Below are positions 35,246 through 47,724 of a stretch of 64,000 nucleotides of DNA, in pieces (the first letter of the stretch is position 1; every line of letters starts with the position of its first letter). This DNA is from Gymnothorax reevesii (lineage: Eukaryota > Chordata > Actinopteri > Anguilliformes > Muraenidae). Location of the stretch: contig CM056592.1 in NCBI GenBank assembly GCA_029721435.1, positions 33,181,611-33,245,610 of the forward strand, read 5' to 3'. A model generated the notes under the pieces. It ran no database searches, was not told where the DNA came from, and saw only the letters and a list, made by a program, of their open reading frames with translations. The position numbers and the translations under genes are program-made.

Positions 35246-36580
35246 TGGTAACAGTTTACTTAACGCCCATCTCTATAACTGCATTATAACCATACTTATA
35301 ATGAGTTATAGCATTGTATAACTATAGTCATAAACACTCATAAATGATCATAATGCTTTATAACAGTAATCGTAAACAGTATAAAGCATTTTATCATGAC
35401 TTAAAAGGTCAGGTATTATAATACTTTATAATTGTTAGTAACTCGCTGACAAGGCCCACATGGATAATGCATTATAAATATAGTTATAATGTGTGATAAT
35501 TGGCTTATGAACATGAACAATTATCATCATAAACACTCATAACTAATCATAAGGCTTTATAACAATAAGCATAACACATCAAAGAGCATTTTATAATGGC
35601 TTATAAGGTCAAGTATCATAATACTTCATGATTGCTAGTCACTTGCTTACCTTTTTTTTTGCAAAGATCAAAGAGTATTATGATTATCATAGTTGTAATA
35701 CATTAAAACTCTTTATAATGCATCATAATCAATGGTATAATGCACTATAATGAGATTGTAACTTACTCTAAGTGGTCATTGGGTGCTTCAAGTAAAGTGA
35801 CGAAATTGCTCAGGTCTAGGCTGACATAATACATTACAAGCTGGTCATAAGTCACAATAAGTGGTTTGCTTTAAGAAATATGAAAAAATACACATCATTT
35901 AATCTGTGCAAGAATGACACAAAACATTGCAAAACTTTTTTATTAAGAAATGTGACTCTTAAGTTTCAATTATCACCTTCACAATGGAGTGGCAAAGGTT
36001 GATAAACAAAAGTGACCGCTTCAAAAAATAAAATACTCTTACATCTCAACACTCATGTATGTTGTACTTTCTTATGTCAAGAAGAATGCGGCCAAGAATG
36101 CCTTCACTAAAGTTTCTCCCCAGCCAGTACTCCCACTCAATCACCCTCAGGTGTTCTTGCAACAAAAAATGATGATTAAGGGACCAGCAATCATGAAGTA
36201 TTATAATACTTATAAGCCATTATAAAATGCTCTATGATGTGTTATGCTGATTGTTATAAAGCCTTATGATTTTTATGAGTGTTTATAATGATGGTTATAC
36301 ACATTTATAAGCCAATCATAACACATTATAATGATATTTATAATTCATTATCCATGTGGGCATTGTCAATGAGTTACTAACAATTATAAAGTTTTATAAT
36401 ACCTGACCTTATAAGTCATGATAAAATGCTTCATAGTGTGTTATAATTATTGTTGTCAAGCATTATGATCATTTATGAGAGTTTATAACTTTAGTTATAC
36501 AGTGCTATAACTGCATTATAACTCATTATAATTTTGGTTATAATGCGTTATAGAGATGGGCGTCAAGTAAAGTGTTATCC
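35246..36580. mobile_element. Fold-back element C with about 400-bp inverted repeats
   Basis: Ends GGTAACAGTTTACTTAACGC and the complement of GGATAACACTTTACTTGACG. The arms (35246-35650 and 36183-36580) are near-complements rich in CATTATAA words. AATTTA is duplicated at 35240-35245 and 36581-36586, while the intact left repeat of B has it once, proving insertion into B. The superfamily is not assigned; the GGTAACACTTTA end resembles fold-back elements described in fish. Confidence 0.85.
36046..36190 (-). pseudogene. Possible coding remnant inside element C
   Basis: On the minus strand a frame free of stops reads SLNHHFLLQEHLRVIEWEYW, then LGRNFSEGILGRILLDIRKY, ending NIHEC and TGA at 36048-36046. 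The amphipathic, charged composition and terminal stop look like the C-terminus of a real protein, perhaps a former transposase or captured gene. It is short and unrecognised; chance is not excluded. Confidence 0.35.
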
Positions 36581-36621
36581 AATTTACACTTTGTCCCAAC
36601 TATTTCGGAATTGGGGTTGTA

Positions 36622-37297
36622 CAAGTGCAAGTTAAATACTATGCAAAGCAAAAGCCATATGTCAACAACAAATGCCTGGGCCCGAGCTCATCTGAGATGG
36701 ACTGATGCAAAGTGGAAAAGTGTGCTGTGATCTGACGAGTCCACATTTCAAATTGTTTTTGGAAATCATGGATGTCGTGTCCTCCGGGCTAAAGAGGAAA
36801 AGCACCATTCAGACTGTTATCAGCATATATTTCAAAAGCCAGCATCTGTGATGGTATGGGGATGTGTTAGTGCTCATGGCATGGGTAACTTGCGCATCTG
36901 TGAAGGCACCATTAATGTTGAAAGGTACATACATGTTTTGGAGCAACATATGCTGCCATCCAAGCGACGTCTGTTTCAGGGTCGTCCCTGCTTATTTCAG
37001 CAAGACAATGCCAAGCCACCATCTGCATGTCTTACAACAGCATGGCTCCATAGTAAAAGAGTGTGGGTAATAGACTGGCCTGCCTGCAGTCCAGACCTGT
37101 CTCCCATTGAAAATGTGTGGGACATTATGAAGCGCAAAATATGACAACATAAACCCAGGACTGTTGAGCAACTGAAGTCGTTCATCAAGCAAGATTGGGA
37201 AGGAATTCCAACTACAAAGCTTCTACAATTAGTGTCCTCATTTCCCAAACGCTTATTGAGTGTTGTAAAAAGGAAAGGTGATGTAACACAGTGGTAA
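36622..37297 (+). pseudogene. Element A transposase, 3' part with intact DD34E spacing
   Basis: Resumes after element B. It includes [14 protein letters not shown] (first catalytic D at 36734), [12 protein letters not shown] (second D at 37004) and [15 protein letters not shown] (E at 37109). The last two are separated by exactly 34 residues, the Tc1 DD34E signature. Stops at 36728 (where VLW-SDES is expected to have tryptophan) and at 37142 disable it. The frame ends at TAA 37295-37297. Confidence 0.88.
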
Positions 37298-37511
37298 ACA
37301 TGCCCCTGTCCCAGCTTTTCTGCAACATGTTGCAGGTATTAAATTAAAAATGAGCGAATATTTCTGAAAAAAAAAACAATAAAGTTCATCAGTTTGAACA
37401 TTAAATATCTTGCCTTTGTAGTGTACTCAATTGAAGGTCGAAAAGGATTAGCAAATTATTGTATTCTGTTTTAATTCATGTATTACACTTCATTGTAATT
37501 GAAACATTGTA

Positions 37512-40500
37512 ATTGTTTGTAAGATAAGGGATCACTGAGAAATTTAGGTTGTAAATCCTCTCTTCTTCGCTGAAATCAATCATATCGCAGAATTATTTCT
37601 TGCAGGACAACGGGGACAGGGCAACATGAAAGTCCAACCAGAAATGGTTTGTGAAACCGACAGGCCTGTTCCACTGGGTTTTAATTAGGTTCGTACATTA
37701 AAATCTTTGCGTCTGAACTGATGAGGGGCAGTTCAAAAGTGCAACACAAGGACACCAATGATCCTGGAAACCTCTGAATCGTATGGTATAAACATCCCTC
37801 TGAACATTTTCCATCACCTCACGAAAACACTTTCCACTGTTTCTTTGCGCGTGGTGTTAGCACATTAATAAATGAGGTGTGGCGAAAAAACTACTTTTCA
37901 GGAAAAAAATATACGTACATAAATAATCAAATACATTCCACTCAATGAAAAACAGGAAGAGATGAGAAATACTGCATATTGAAATGAAGGAGAATCATTC
38001 ATATAAATCTTCAAATTAATATATGGATTATCAACAGTGTTGCTCAAAATATGCAGCTTTTATTTTATTAATTTTTATCAAGTGGGCCAATGATTCAATA
38101 ATTCTAGGCCTGACCGTATGATACTTGCATCTTTGTGTTTTCTCACACTCACTGTGGGAGAGCAAACAAACTGGGAGGTGACAGAAAAATTGTTAAATAG
38201 ACAGACACAGTGTGACACAAGACGTTAAGAACAAAGAGACAAGGAAATGGGACCCAGAGCAGAAACGAGATGTTCCTGAGCAGCTTTTCATTTCCTCCTG
38301 CTGGGTGTGATGTCACTACTGCCAGAACACGGGGACAGTGACAGGCATCGAAGAGGCTGCCGCGTCCGGCATCACCTACTCAATACCGAGGCTGTTTATC
38401 GCTCATAAGAGTCTGTTCTCGTCCGTTCCTCTGGCTTCTAAACGCATCCATCTCATCCATACTGATACCTATGCCTGCACTTTTGCCAGCCGGGTGGCCT
38501 GTCGAAAAAATGGCTTATTTCTTATTGATAGGAACATGTTCAGTAGCACCCATTATCAAAAGACAATGTTTAACTTGAGATACTGAGCCGCTGAGATATA
38601 GTTGTACCATGCAATGCTCTGAATGCAGAACCACAGCAGGAGAACATATATAACGACAGAACTCCATGAAAAATACACTGATGTTCCCAACTATCCACCA
38701 TATCGCATTTAAATCACCTTTAAGAATGTTGCCGGATTTACCTTGGCGTAAATGAAGATTGAGGTACATTCAGATCCCGAACGGCATTATATAGTTAGGC
38801 CCACTGAGTTACCGCACTGTCTTTTTGAAAGCGCATGCTCGGTCCAGTTCCTACTCCCAAACGAAAGTTGTTAAGCTGCCATCCTGACAAATGTATTATG
38901 AATTTGTCCCGAGTCGCAACATCCAAGCATTTGATATTGAAAAGAGAAAGCGAAGATAAAATGCAAAACAAAAACCTCACGGGAACAGGACATGTATTAT
39001 TGATCTTACTCAACAATACGCACAAATTTCCCTCCATAAAAGTGACTGCGGTGCGCTATTGAGTGGAGAATTTTGCACAGTGAATGCCTGTAGCAAGCCA
39101 TTCGATTTACCTTGGCTGCTCACTCATGCAAAGTCATAATCCACTTGTTTCATAAAATGCATTCATTCTGCCACTTTTGTGAGATCTTCTCTAGAGAGTA
39201 CTAATTTGCATTTCACCTGAATGATGTTGTCTCTGTCAAGTGGAATTAGTAAACCGAACCTGCACTCGATCGTTTCGAGGTAGCAAAGACAGACGGCAAA
39301 GTGCGTAAGCCAGTGACGGTTGGCTGTGATATCTGTTTGTCAGGGAGCGAGGGGGGCTGTTTATTGCATCCATTGTGTTTGGCAATGGTGATGAATGGCT
39401 GCTACCCTGCACAGGCCAGGATGCTTTTATAAACAAGAAATTGATGAATGGAGTATTTTACATGCGAGTACTGAGCTATGCTAATGTGCTATCTGCAGCT
39501 GTGGGCACTTAAATGAACAGGGAGGCACAGGTTTGACATCAATGTGAATTAGGCCTATACTCTAAACATGCGGAACATCTCAGACGCTCAAGGCGAACCG
39601 TTTCCATCGTGCTGTTTCCATGACGGCAGCTTTTTTACGTCTCTTTTGAGGGACTAACGGCGAATCCATAAAGGTAGGCAGGATGATGGCATTGTTTGAC
39701 AACGCAGGGATTTCTGTCCCATGAACAATTTAAATGACAATCTTCATTTAGCTGCATTTTCTTCGCTATCAACAAGACCGCTGCTCACACAGTGAAAACT
39801 GTGACACTTGGTTGTAATTCCTTTGTTTATGCGGGAATAGCAATAGCATTTTAATGCGCTCATGTGTCATTCCATGAATGCAAAGTACATTTTCTATGCA
39901 GTCTTACAGGCCAAAATGTTCAGACACATAATCTATGAGACTCCTGGAACCAGTGATTCATTCTGATGCACATGTCACTCAGGATTAACTTCAAATTGGT
40001 ACACAAATGTAATAATTAATAGTTGTTCACAGCATAGCTTTGATTACTGGAATTACAAGATGACTGAAATAGTGTGGCATCCATTTTAGAATGGCACCGA
40101 ATGGACGTTCACAGCATAAAACAGGAACGCTCAATATTGAAAAATCAGCCAATGACTGTGAATATAAAGATATGAGTTAAAAATACAATGCAAGTGGATT
40201 GTAAAAAATGCAGAAGTATAACAAAAGAGACATATTTTGATTGCCCAGCTTTAAAATGTTTCATTTATCTCCCATACTGAAGCACTCAGCTATGGCTTAA
40301 TCAATAAGACATACTGCCCAGTTCAATAATTCAGCTTTGATCTAGGGACCAACTACCCAGTTTTTTAAAGACTGTTTTAAGCCAATCCCTTTGGATCTAG
40401 TCTCGGTAACGACCTGTCATGTACACACACTCAGTCATACTCCTAAGTGCTGGGCCCGCTCTGCAAATTGAGAAGGTTATAGAAATAGGTGACAGATAGA

Positions 40501-41702
40501 AGGCCTTGTAGGAGTGAATAAGTAACAAGGTGTACAATTGACCAATTACAGTACTTTCTTCTTTTGCTGGGGAAGTAAAACGGGCGAATAGGAAAAGGAA
40601 TGTGTGCTGCCAAACACTGTTCCTGAAATGCAGTCTTAGTATTTGACATTATTATTATTTGAGCAGTATTTGACATTACTCTCTTGGAGTAGTTGAGAGC
40701 TGAGAGAATTTGTGCAGTGGACTTACTGCTTACGGAAGAAAATAATGGCGGTGCACCACAGAGTGGGTTCAGTCATAACATCTGATGACCTTTGGGTTTC
40801 ACACCGCACTGAAAAAAGCGATTATGGGTCGCTGTTTATGTGAAGAGAAAAATTTTACCGAATGAAATTAGGTTTCTATGCTTTCTAAAAAATGTTGACT
40901 TGCTCAAAACAAAAGAACTCCGATAAGGAAATAAATAATATTAGATGTAATAAATTGACGCAATATCTTCATTTTAATCCAAGGAGTCCATTTTTTTTCA
41001 GTGCGTGCACTATTTTTTGTGTCTTCATCATCAGTTGTTTGCTCTCCTACCCTTTGAGACTGTAAATAAGCTCGTCAATATGTAAGCTTCCAAAATAAGC
41101 CTGTACATAATGCGAGAAGCTGATTAATTTTCATGATATGGTGTGCTTTCATGTCATATCTGCAATCTGCTTCGACTGGAACGAGAACTTCAAAAACACT
41201 GTGGGATATAAAGAACGGTGCCAAATGAAATTAGGAAAAACAGCGTAGCTTATCTGAAGCTATAATACCTCTCTGTTTGGAGATGTTAATGTTCCCTTCC
41301 TGCTGAGACAGTCTGAACATCTCCTGCACTGATATTTTCAGTCACTCGCGGAAGCGCGATGCTCTTGTGTTTCGCTTTACTCTTCGCTGTGCTTTCGACA
41401 ACGTCTTTCGCGCCTATTCGCGTCTCACTTCCCCGTTGTTTCAAAAGACCGCTTTATGAGAAATGGCCGATGGTCTCAATTTTTTTAAAACGGCTGGAGA
41501 AATCTTATTGCTCCCTCAAGCTATTCTGTAAAATCATCAACACAATTGCGCTGGCAGTTGGTATGTTAATTGACGGACCGCAATCATTGCAGAAATGTCT
41601 CTGGAATGCTCTCGACTGTTTTAAATTCAGGGTAAGGGTAAACTCAAAACCAGCTTAGTACCTATAGGCATTTACATGCATTTTAACACCCTTCCTTATT
41701 AA
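37512..41702. other. Unannotated stretch, probably shisa6 intron
   Basis: About 4.2 kb with no bounded repeat or recognised exon. The 99-codon open frame at 41359-41658 starts with a hydrophobic stretch but has no homology I recognise and no splice context. Confidence 0.4.
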
Positions 41703-41863
41703 CCCTTAGAGCACTAAATAAATTTTAAAGGAATTAAAAAAATGTAATTATCCTGAGCTGTTGAAAATCTGTCTAAGTTCCCACATGATGGGTTTTCAAC
41801 AACCTACTCTACATCATTTCTTACATCATTGGGCAACTGTGTTCGCCTATAGCGCTCTAAGGG
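41703..41863. mobile_element. TTAA-flanked palindromic element, deleted copy 4
   Basis: TTAA at 41699-41702 and 41864-41867; ends CCCTTAGAGCACT and AGCGCTCTAAGGG. At 161 bp it lacks the inner hairpin arms seen in the roughly 205-bp copies: the left arm jumps from GAAAATCTGTC to CCCACATGATGGG. Confidence 0.85.
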
Positions 41864-42246
41864 TTAATACTGCGAATACAGCTTGACAGCAACACGCATA
41901 CGATTCTCCATAATCATAACCAGATGGCATCTCAATGACTCAATTCCCTGACATTTACTGTGCCTCCTCACGAGTGAAACGGTTCAGCAGCAATGACAAA
42001 AATAAATAAATAAGTAATAAATAAAGTAATGTAATAAATATATAAATAAATACAGTGCAGGAGATACGCATGCAAATCACATGTAAAACGTTTGGATAAC
42101 ATTTTTCTGAAAAATTACATCTCATAGCATCTCCTGGGTTTTGAGGTGGATTGACGTGACGTGGATGACCCATGAAAAAAACAACCTATCGGTTGCGCAG
42201 CATTTTTCTTTTATCTATTGCGTCCCCGCCGGCGCATCGCTGTCGA

Positions 42247-42716
42247 CGGAGAAACTGTCTCTTTGTTTAACATTCCCACAAAATCAAATGCGGTCCATGC
42301 GGTGTTTCCTTGAGAAATAGACAAGGAAATCCAAACAAACAAGGTCATGAGAGAGCATTTGCATGAACAGCTGTGTAGCCTCCAGTGCTGTGTTCCCTTA
42401 CGTCACCCGGGGGGCTTGTGAATGTTGCTGTGAATTAGCTGCACTGCACAACAGTTCCCTCGGCTTTTCACAGCGACCAACAAAACACAACGATAAAGGG
42501 AGACCCGAGACTTTGCACCCATCTGAGAATGATAAATAATAAAGGTCTCGTTGTCACACAAATACGTGACAATGACAAAGAATCTTGCGCAATTGCCCTT
42601 ATTTTTCTTAAGACGTATCAGGCTGCTCATCATCTGTTTTGTAAGTGGATGGTTCATCAATTGCAAGTGTTTTATTTCTTTATATTACAGAAGAATGAGA
42701 CGCATTTGGAGGTGCT
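42247..42716. repeat. Duplicated 0.47-kb block, copy 1
   Basis: Matches 44119-44606 in direct orientation. The central 310 bases (from AAGGTCATGAGAGAGC to GTAAGTGGATGGTTC) differ at only about 10 positions, while both flanks are clearly more diverged. It contains TTACGTCACCCGGG, which includes a CRE-like ACGTCA. No coding signal is convincing. Confidence 0.88.
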
Positions 42717-43859
42717 GATATTTATGGGTTATTAATGATTTTAACGGTCCAGCCCGCTTGAGATCTGGTCGGGCTAAAAGTGGCCCATGAGTTAAAACGA
42801 GTTTGACGCCCCCGTCATAGATTAACCAATGATAAATCATGTACCGTGTCAGTCAAAAAAACTCATTCCGCAAAATTATTTTAATTGTTAAACCGTGACA
42901 AGCCGCACACAAGAACCATTCCTTAGCAAGAACAAAGAGGTGACAAATATAATTGAACATCAGATTTAGCTCTTAAGTTGCTGAACTAAAAATAAAGGTT
43001 CCACGGCGCAGACGCACCAAATAGTTCTTCAGAACCCAGAGGAGAGTCCATATCAGGGGATCTCAGAACCGAACCCAAGTGCAATTTCCTACCGACCAAA
43101 ACTTGTTTTAAGCATTTTTAATCAGTGCCCACAATCAAGTTATGATGCAGCCATCTGTCGTCAGCCCTTCTCTCCTGTGTTCCCTGTCGAGTCCAATCAC
43201 AGTGGCAGTAATGCCATCTCCACGGCAACATTACTTACACTCAAGTCACGTTTATTCGTGAAGGCCAAAAACTCATAAAGAAAGAGTAAAACTGTGTGAT
43301 AAAGATGATCGAAAACCAAAAAATGGGAGGTTCGCAGAGTGAAGTGAGCGCTACGATGATACTGATCGTGCTCTTTTGAAGGAGAATTATCAGCAAAACA
43401 CTGAGGTAAGAATAACAGAATTAAACCAGCTGAAATCTTCATATCCAGCATATGCTAAGGCAGTGCATGCTTCGCTGTAGGGCAAGATGCATTCAGACGT
43501 ACACAGGGCACCTGCATCACTACCCAAAACTCTCAGAAACAAAACAACGAGGAATATCTTCATCTCAGCAATTATGGTGAATTCCTTCAGAAGCTGAGTG
43601 CAAATTTCAAAACTCGCTTTAAAGACATCTGCCGAGAAAGAGCAACTTTTGTAGTGTGCTGAAAACCCATTTATACAGAGAAATGCCGCAGGAATCGGCC
43701 AATGATGCTTGTCGACAAACAGAAGTGTCTGAACTTCAAAGAAACCAAAAAAATGGCCACTTCTGAAAAAGCATCTCTCCGGTACACAAACGGCACTTTA
43801 AGTTCTCACCAGAACCCAACTTGCGACATATTTGTTAATTCATACATTTAGTCCACCTC
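42717..43859. other. Unannotated stretch between the duplicated blocks
   Basis: No gene or bounded element recognised. Confidence 0.4.
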
Positions 43860-44090
43860 ACAATTATTGGCACCCCTATAAAAGATGTGTATAAAGGATA
43901 TAAAAAACCTTCTAGTGAATTAGCTAAATTTCACAAAATTAAAGCTGAGAAAAAAAGTGCATTTGTTTTGAAATGAGAAAATGTCTATTGACAAATATTT
44001 TAAAAAATGCACTTACCATAATTATTGGCACGCCTTCATTTGATACTTTTTAATACCTTCATTTGCTAATAAAACAAAACCGAGTGCTCT
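43860..44090. mobile_element. Tc1-like terminal fragment
   Basis: Contains CACAATTATTGGCACCCCT and, inverted or repeated, CATAATTATTGGCACGCC, with AAATGAGAAAATGTCTATTG between them. These are typical of one fish Tc1 family's terminal region. No transposase is present. Confidence 0.55.
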
Positions 44091-44118
44091 ATTTTGCTGC
44101 CCTAAACCCAGTCAGAGA

Positions 44119-44606
44119 CAGAGAAACTGCCTCTTTGCTTAACATTCCCACAAAAGCAAACATGTCCATCAAGCACTTACTTAAGAAATAGACAAGGAAA
44201 TCAAAAAAAAACAAAAAAAAACAAACAAGGTCATGAGAGAGCATTAGCATGAACAGCTGTGTAGCCTCCAGTGCTGTGTTCCCTTACGTCACCCGGGGGG
44301 CTTGTGAATGTTGCTGTGAATTAGCTGCACTGCACAACAGTTCCCTCGGCTTTTCACAGCGACCAACAAAACACAACGATAAAGGGAGACCCGAGACTTT
44401 GCATCTATCTGAGAACAATAAATAATAAAGTTCTCGTTGTCACACAAATACGTGACAATGACAAAGAATCTTGTAAAATTGCCTTTATTTTTCTTAAGAC
44501 GTATCAGGCTGCTCATCATCTGTTTTGTAAGTGGTTGGTTCATTGATAGTGAATGTTTTACCTCTACATATTAAAAGCATGGGACGCCTTTGGAGGTGTT
44601 GTTTGT
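44119..44606. repeat. Duplicated 0.47-kb block, copy 2
   Basis: The second direct copy, about 1.88 kb from the first. It has an expanded A-rich run (AAAAAAAAACAAAAAAAAACA type, near 44200) that copy 1 lacks. The core otherwise matches almost perfectly. Confidence 0.88.
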
Positions 44607-46219
44607 GCTGTATTTTACCTATAATGAGTCAACAAACACAAGAGCTGATGAATTTGCAGTTCAAAATAACTACATTTTGGTAGTTTTGTCGCAAGAGGCG
44701 ATAGCACAGCTGTGGCACTGTTGTCAAAAGGGTTGAACTAAGTAGAATTAATAATCTGTGGGTCTGTGGAGGTTTGATTCCATTCGGGCCAATCAGATCA
44801 GCCACTGTCATTCCCCAGAAAGGTAGTGTATTAATACTGTACCAAACTGGTATTTGTTCTTCACCTGAAGAAATTGCATCAGTGGAGGACACAGCTGTCT
44901 CCACAGAACCGCATGGAAGGGTTTCCCACAGCTGTCATTTCAGAGCCAAGGAAATGAACAGCGGCCAATCAAAAATAAATATACAAAATGAATAAATTAA
45001 TAAGTGAAAAAAAATAATACAGAAAATTGCTATGGGAATTATTTGGCAAAAATGTTCACAATTGTGGGTCAGTGTGGCTCCAACTATAAAAATACTCACA
45101 AACACAATTTCTATGGGAGGATGGTGTGATGGTTTGATTAATTCATCTGTGATGGATTCTGATATTCTTTCCTTGAAATGTTCTTGTGACAGTTCAATAC
45201 AGCAACGGCGTTCAGTTCTCCTTGCCCCGTTTTGGACTGCAGATGTGTCTGATTGTTATTGTTATTCATTTTTGGAAGACAAATTCGTCCATCTTCACAG
45301 TGGGTTTCGTGTGCGAACAGCGCTTGTTAATAAGGTACTCTTTTCCAGCCTTACGTTTTAGCCTTTAAATGATTTAACTTGGAGGGTGCATTGTGGGTCC
45401 TAACATACGAGGTTGGCGTTCCCCGTGGGCGTCTGAGACCCCAAGCGCCAACGGATTCTGTATCTTGATGGAGGACAGTTCACCAAGTAGGGTGTTGCAT
45501 ACAAAAAGATGTGGGCCATTTAAATCCTATATAAAATGGCATTCATGTCCTTAAAACAAGGGCAAGACCGACGTCAATTACTCCCCCAAGCAGAAAATAT
45601 TCACATGTGAAAGAACCCCTTCACCTCCCCCCTAACGCAACAATCAGCTGATCTATAGGACATAGTTACATGACAGAAGTGAAAATTAAGAAAACTGTAT
45701 GAATGATATGCATTTATACGCTAAAAGCTCTGCTGGCTGAGATTCATTCCCATCAAACATTATGAAGAGAAAGACTTTGTGTTAAAAGTTGATCTGGATG
45801 TGTCAAAATGTGAAAGTTTCTGGACATAAAAATTGTACAGCGCCGGCTTAATGCCCCTCCTCTGATGCGCAGGCCGTCCCACCCTGTCACAAACTCTTTC
45901 ATGTCAAAGCACCAATGTGGAATAAGGCCGTAAATATGCCCATGCAACAGAGGAAAATGTGAATAATTTTACCACCATGCGCATTTCTGTAAGCGATGAG
46001 TCCTGAATCCTCTCTTGTAACATCTATTAAGGCTGGAGAGTACACAGCTGTTCCTCCGTAAAGAATCTCTCCAGATCATACAGGGTCTTTGGTCCTCTTA
46101 CGTATGTATACTTTTATATTTTGCTCAACTCACTGGCTTTCAGTGAGTTTTGGTCAGGGACTGAAATGGCTCGGGCAGAAACTTGATTTTGTGTTCAGTT
46201 GACCACTATCATGTTTATC
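44607..46219. other. Unannotated stretch, probably shisa6 intron
   Basis: Short open frames only, such as 45032-45361. No domain or splice evidence seen. Confidence 0.35.
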
Positions 46220-46302
46220 TGTCATGGTTTGGGCCCGCCGGCAGAGGGGAAGAAGCCGGCAGGCACTGGGACAGTGTACCCAAATACCAGAAAAAGGGAC
46301 AC

Positions 46303-46345
<43 letters not shown>

Positions 46346-46578
46346 CTGAGTAAAATATAAATAAAGATTTAATTAAAACAAAACCAGGGGAGCAACGGCT
46401 ACGGACAGGACTCCATCACACACAGAATAGAAACCAGAATGCGGCTGCGCTGCCAAACTGGCACTGCAGCTCTTTTATACTCTCAATAGCACCTCCACCT
46501 CAACAAGCAGCAGCTGTGGCTCGTTGAGGTGGAGGTGCAAGCAGGAGAGAGGAGGGCCTGCTGGGTGGGACCATCACA
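46220..46578. mobile_element. LTR-like element (possible solo LTR)
   Basis: 359 bp with inverted ends TGTCATGGTTTGGG and the complement of TGTGATGGTCCCACC, beginning TG and ending CA as LTRs do. On the minus strand a TATAAAAG box lies near 46473. A CA microsatellite (46306-46342) and AATAAAG (46360) are inside. Flanks TTATC/TTTTC are only an imperfect target duplication. A non-autonomous DNA element is the alternative. Confidence 0.5.
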
Positions 46579-47402
46579 TTTTCTGCATATATGTTTTGGA
46601 TAATTGTCCTGTTGGAAGATCCAGTGATGACCCTGTTTTATTTAGAGATTTAGATTTAAAATGTTTTAGTATTTAATAGAATCCACGATGCTATGCAGCC
46701 TAATGAGGTTTCCATGGTCCTTGGAGGACAGACAGCACGACGACATCAAAGAGCCACCGCCATGCTACACAGCGCGGATCAGGTTCATCTTCTGCACTGC
46801 AAACCATCTTTTTATGCCAAACCCAGCATGACCATTGTGTTCAAAAGCTTAAAGACACACTTTGTGAAAAAAAAAATGTGAAAAATGAATTTGCTTGCTT
46901 TCTATCTGACAGTCTAAAGGATTCATAAATAAAGAAACTTCCCATTTCAAATGGCTGACAGTCATTTTCTTTCAGTATGTAAGCAGTGAGAGAAATGTAA
47001 ATCTTCGGTGCCTTTTACAGCTACCAAAATGCTTAACAAAGAACCAAAAGGTCATCTAACAATTTACACCTCTGTCTTTGGAAATGGAAGTGATTCGTTC
47101 TCTTTATACCACCAATTCTGATGGAGGCTCACTCCGTGGGAACCGTAAAATATTGGGAAATCCTGATTTTCATACAAAAAGCTCCTTTAATTTTAGTTTT
47201 ATCTCATCACTGAAAACGGTTCCCCGTCAAAGTCCAAAGAGTCCGTAGCAAACTGATGGTGCTTATGCTAGGCTATTAAACGGCAGTGAAGACTGTTTCC
47301 TGAAGTGCTGTCCAGATAATCTACTGGCGTGAAGGAGATGTCAGTAGTTCAGGAGACTCAGCGCAACCAAGATGCTCCTTTTGGGTAAAACTTATGATTA
47401 TT
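46579..47402. other. Unannotated stretch
   Basis: No gene or bounded repeat recognised. Short open frames at 46693-46881 appear random. Confidence 0.35.
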
Positions 47403-47724
47403 AACCTCCGCCGAGGAGGTTTATGTTTTCGGTGCCGTTTGTTTGTTGGTTTGTTTGTTTGTGTACAAGATAACTCAAAAACTAATGGCCGAATTTTGAT
47501 GAAATTTTCAGGGTAGGTGGGGATTAAGTCAAGAAAGAGGTGATTAAATTTTGGCATATGTAGGCCAAAGTACTGCTGAGATATACTCCGAAGTTCAAGA
47601 TTTCAAGTCTTTCCAATGGGCCGGAGTTCCAATCGCCGTGCTTTTGACTTTGCTGCCCCCTGGCGGTGGAGGTTCTACAGTCTCTGAGTGCTCTTCTAGT
47701 TATTATTATTATTATTAATATTAT
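47403..47724. repeat. Dispersed repeat with CCTCCGCCGAGGAGG head and ATT microsatellite tail
   Basis: Starts AACCTCCGCCGAGGAGGTT, continues TTTTCGGTGCCGTTTGTTTG and AAGATAACTCAAAAACTAATG, and ends GCCCCCTGGCGGTGGAGG, followed by an ATT microsatellite (47699-47724). This text is a widespread dispersed repeat in fish as I recall it. The partly complementary ends suggest a fold-back element, but the family is not certain. Confidence 0.5.

Larger units (their letters stand above)
33697..36619 (+). mobile_element. Tc1-like transposon (element B) inserted in A, itself split by C
   Basis: Ends CGACCCCAATTTCGAAATAG and CTATTTCGGAATTGGGGTTG, with TA at 33695-33696 and 36620-36621. Removing it rejoins A as CATCTACAAGTGCAAG, a natural Tc1 reading. 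Its right inverted repeat is interrupted at 35245/36581 by element C. Without C, B is about 1.58 kb. Its ends resemble those of A, so the two are related Tc1 lineages. Confidence 0.9.
33028..37509 (+). mobile_element. Outer Tc1-like transposon (element A), split by element B
   Basis: The left end CAAACCCCAATTCC follows TA at 33026-33027. The right end is degenerate, near TA 37510-37511. Left and right arms share AAAACAGAATACAATGATTTG-type sequence (complement at about 37455-37475) and TTTAATGTGTAAACTGA-type sequence. The transposase gene is cut at 33694/36622 by element B, inserted at a TA. Without B, A would be roughly 1.56 kb, the usual Tc1 size. Confidence 0.87.

Noticed and set aside
41359..41658. 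99-codon plus-strand ORF starting with a hydrophobic stretch
   Set aside because: The signal-peptide-like start is suggestive, but no homology, no splice sites and no supporting context; probably chance.
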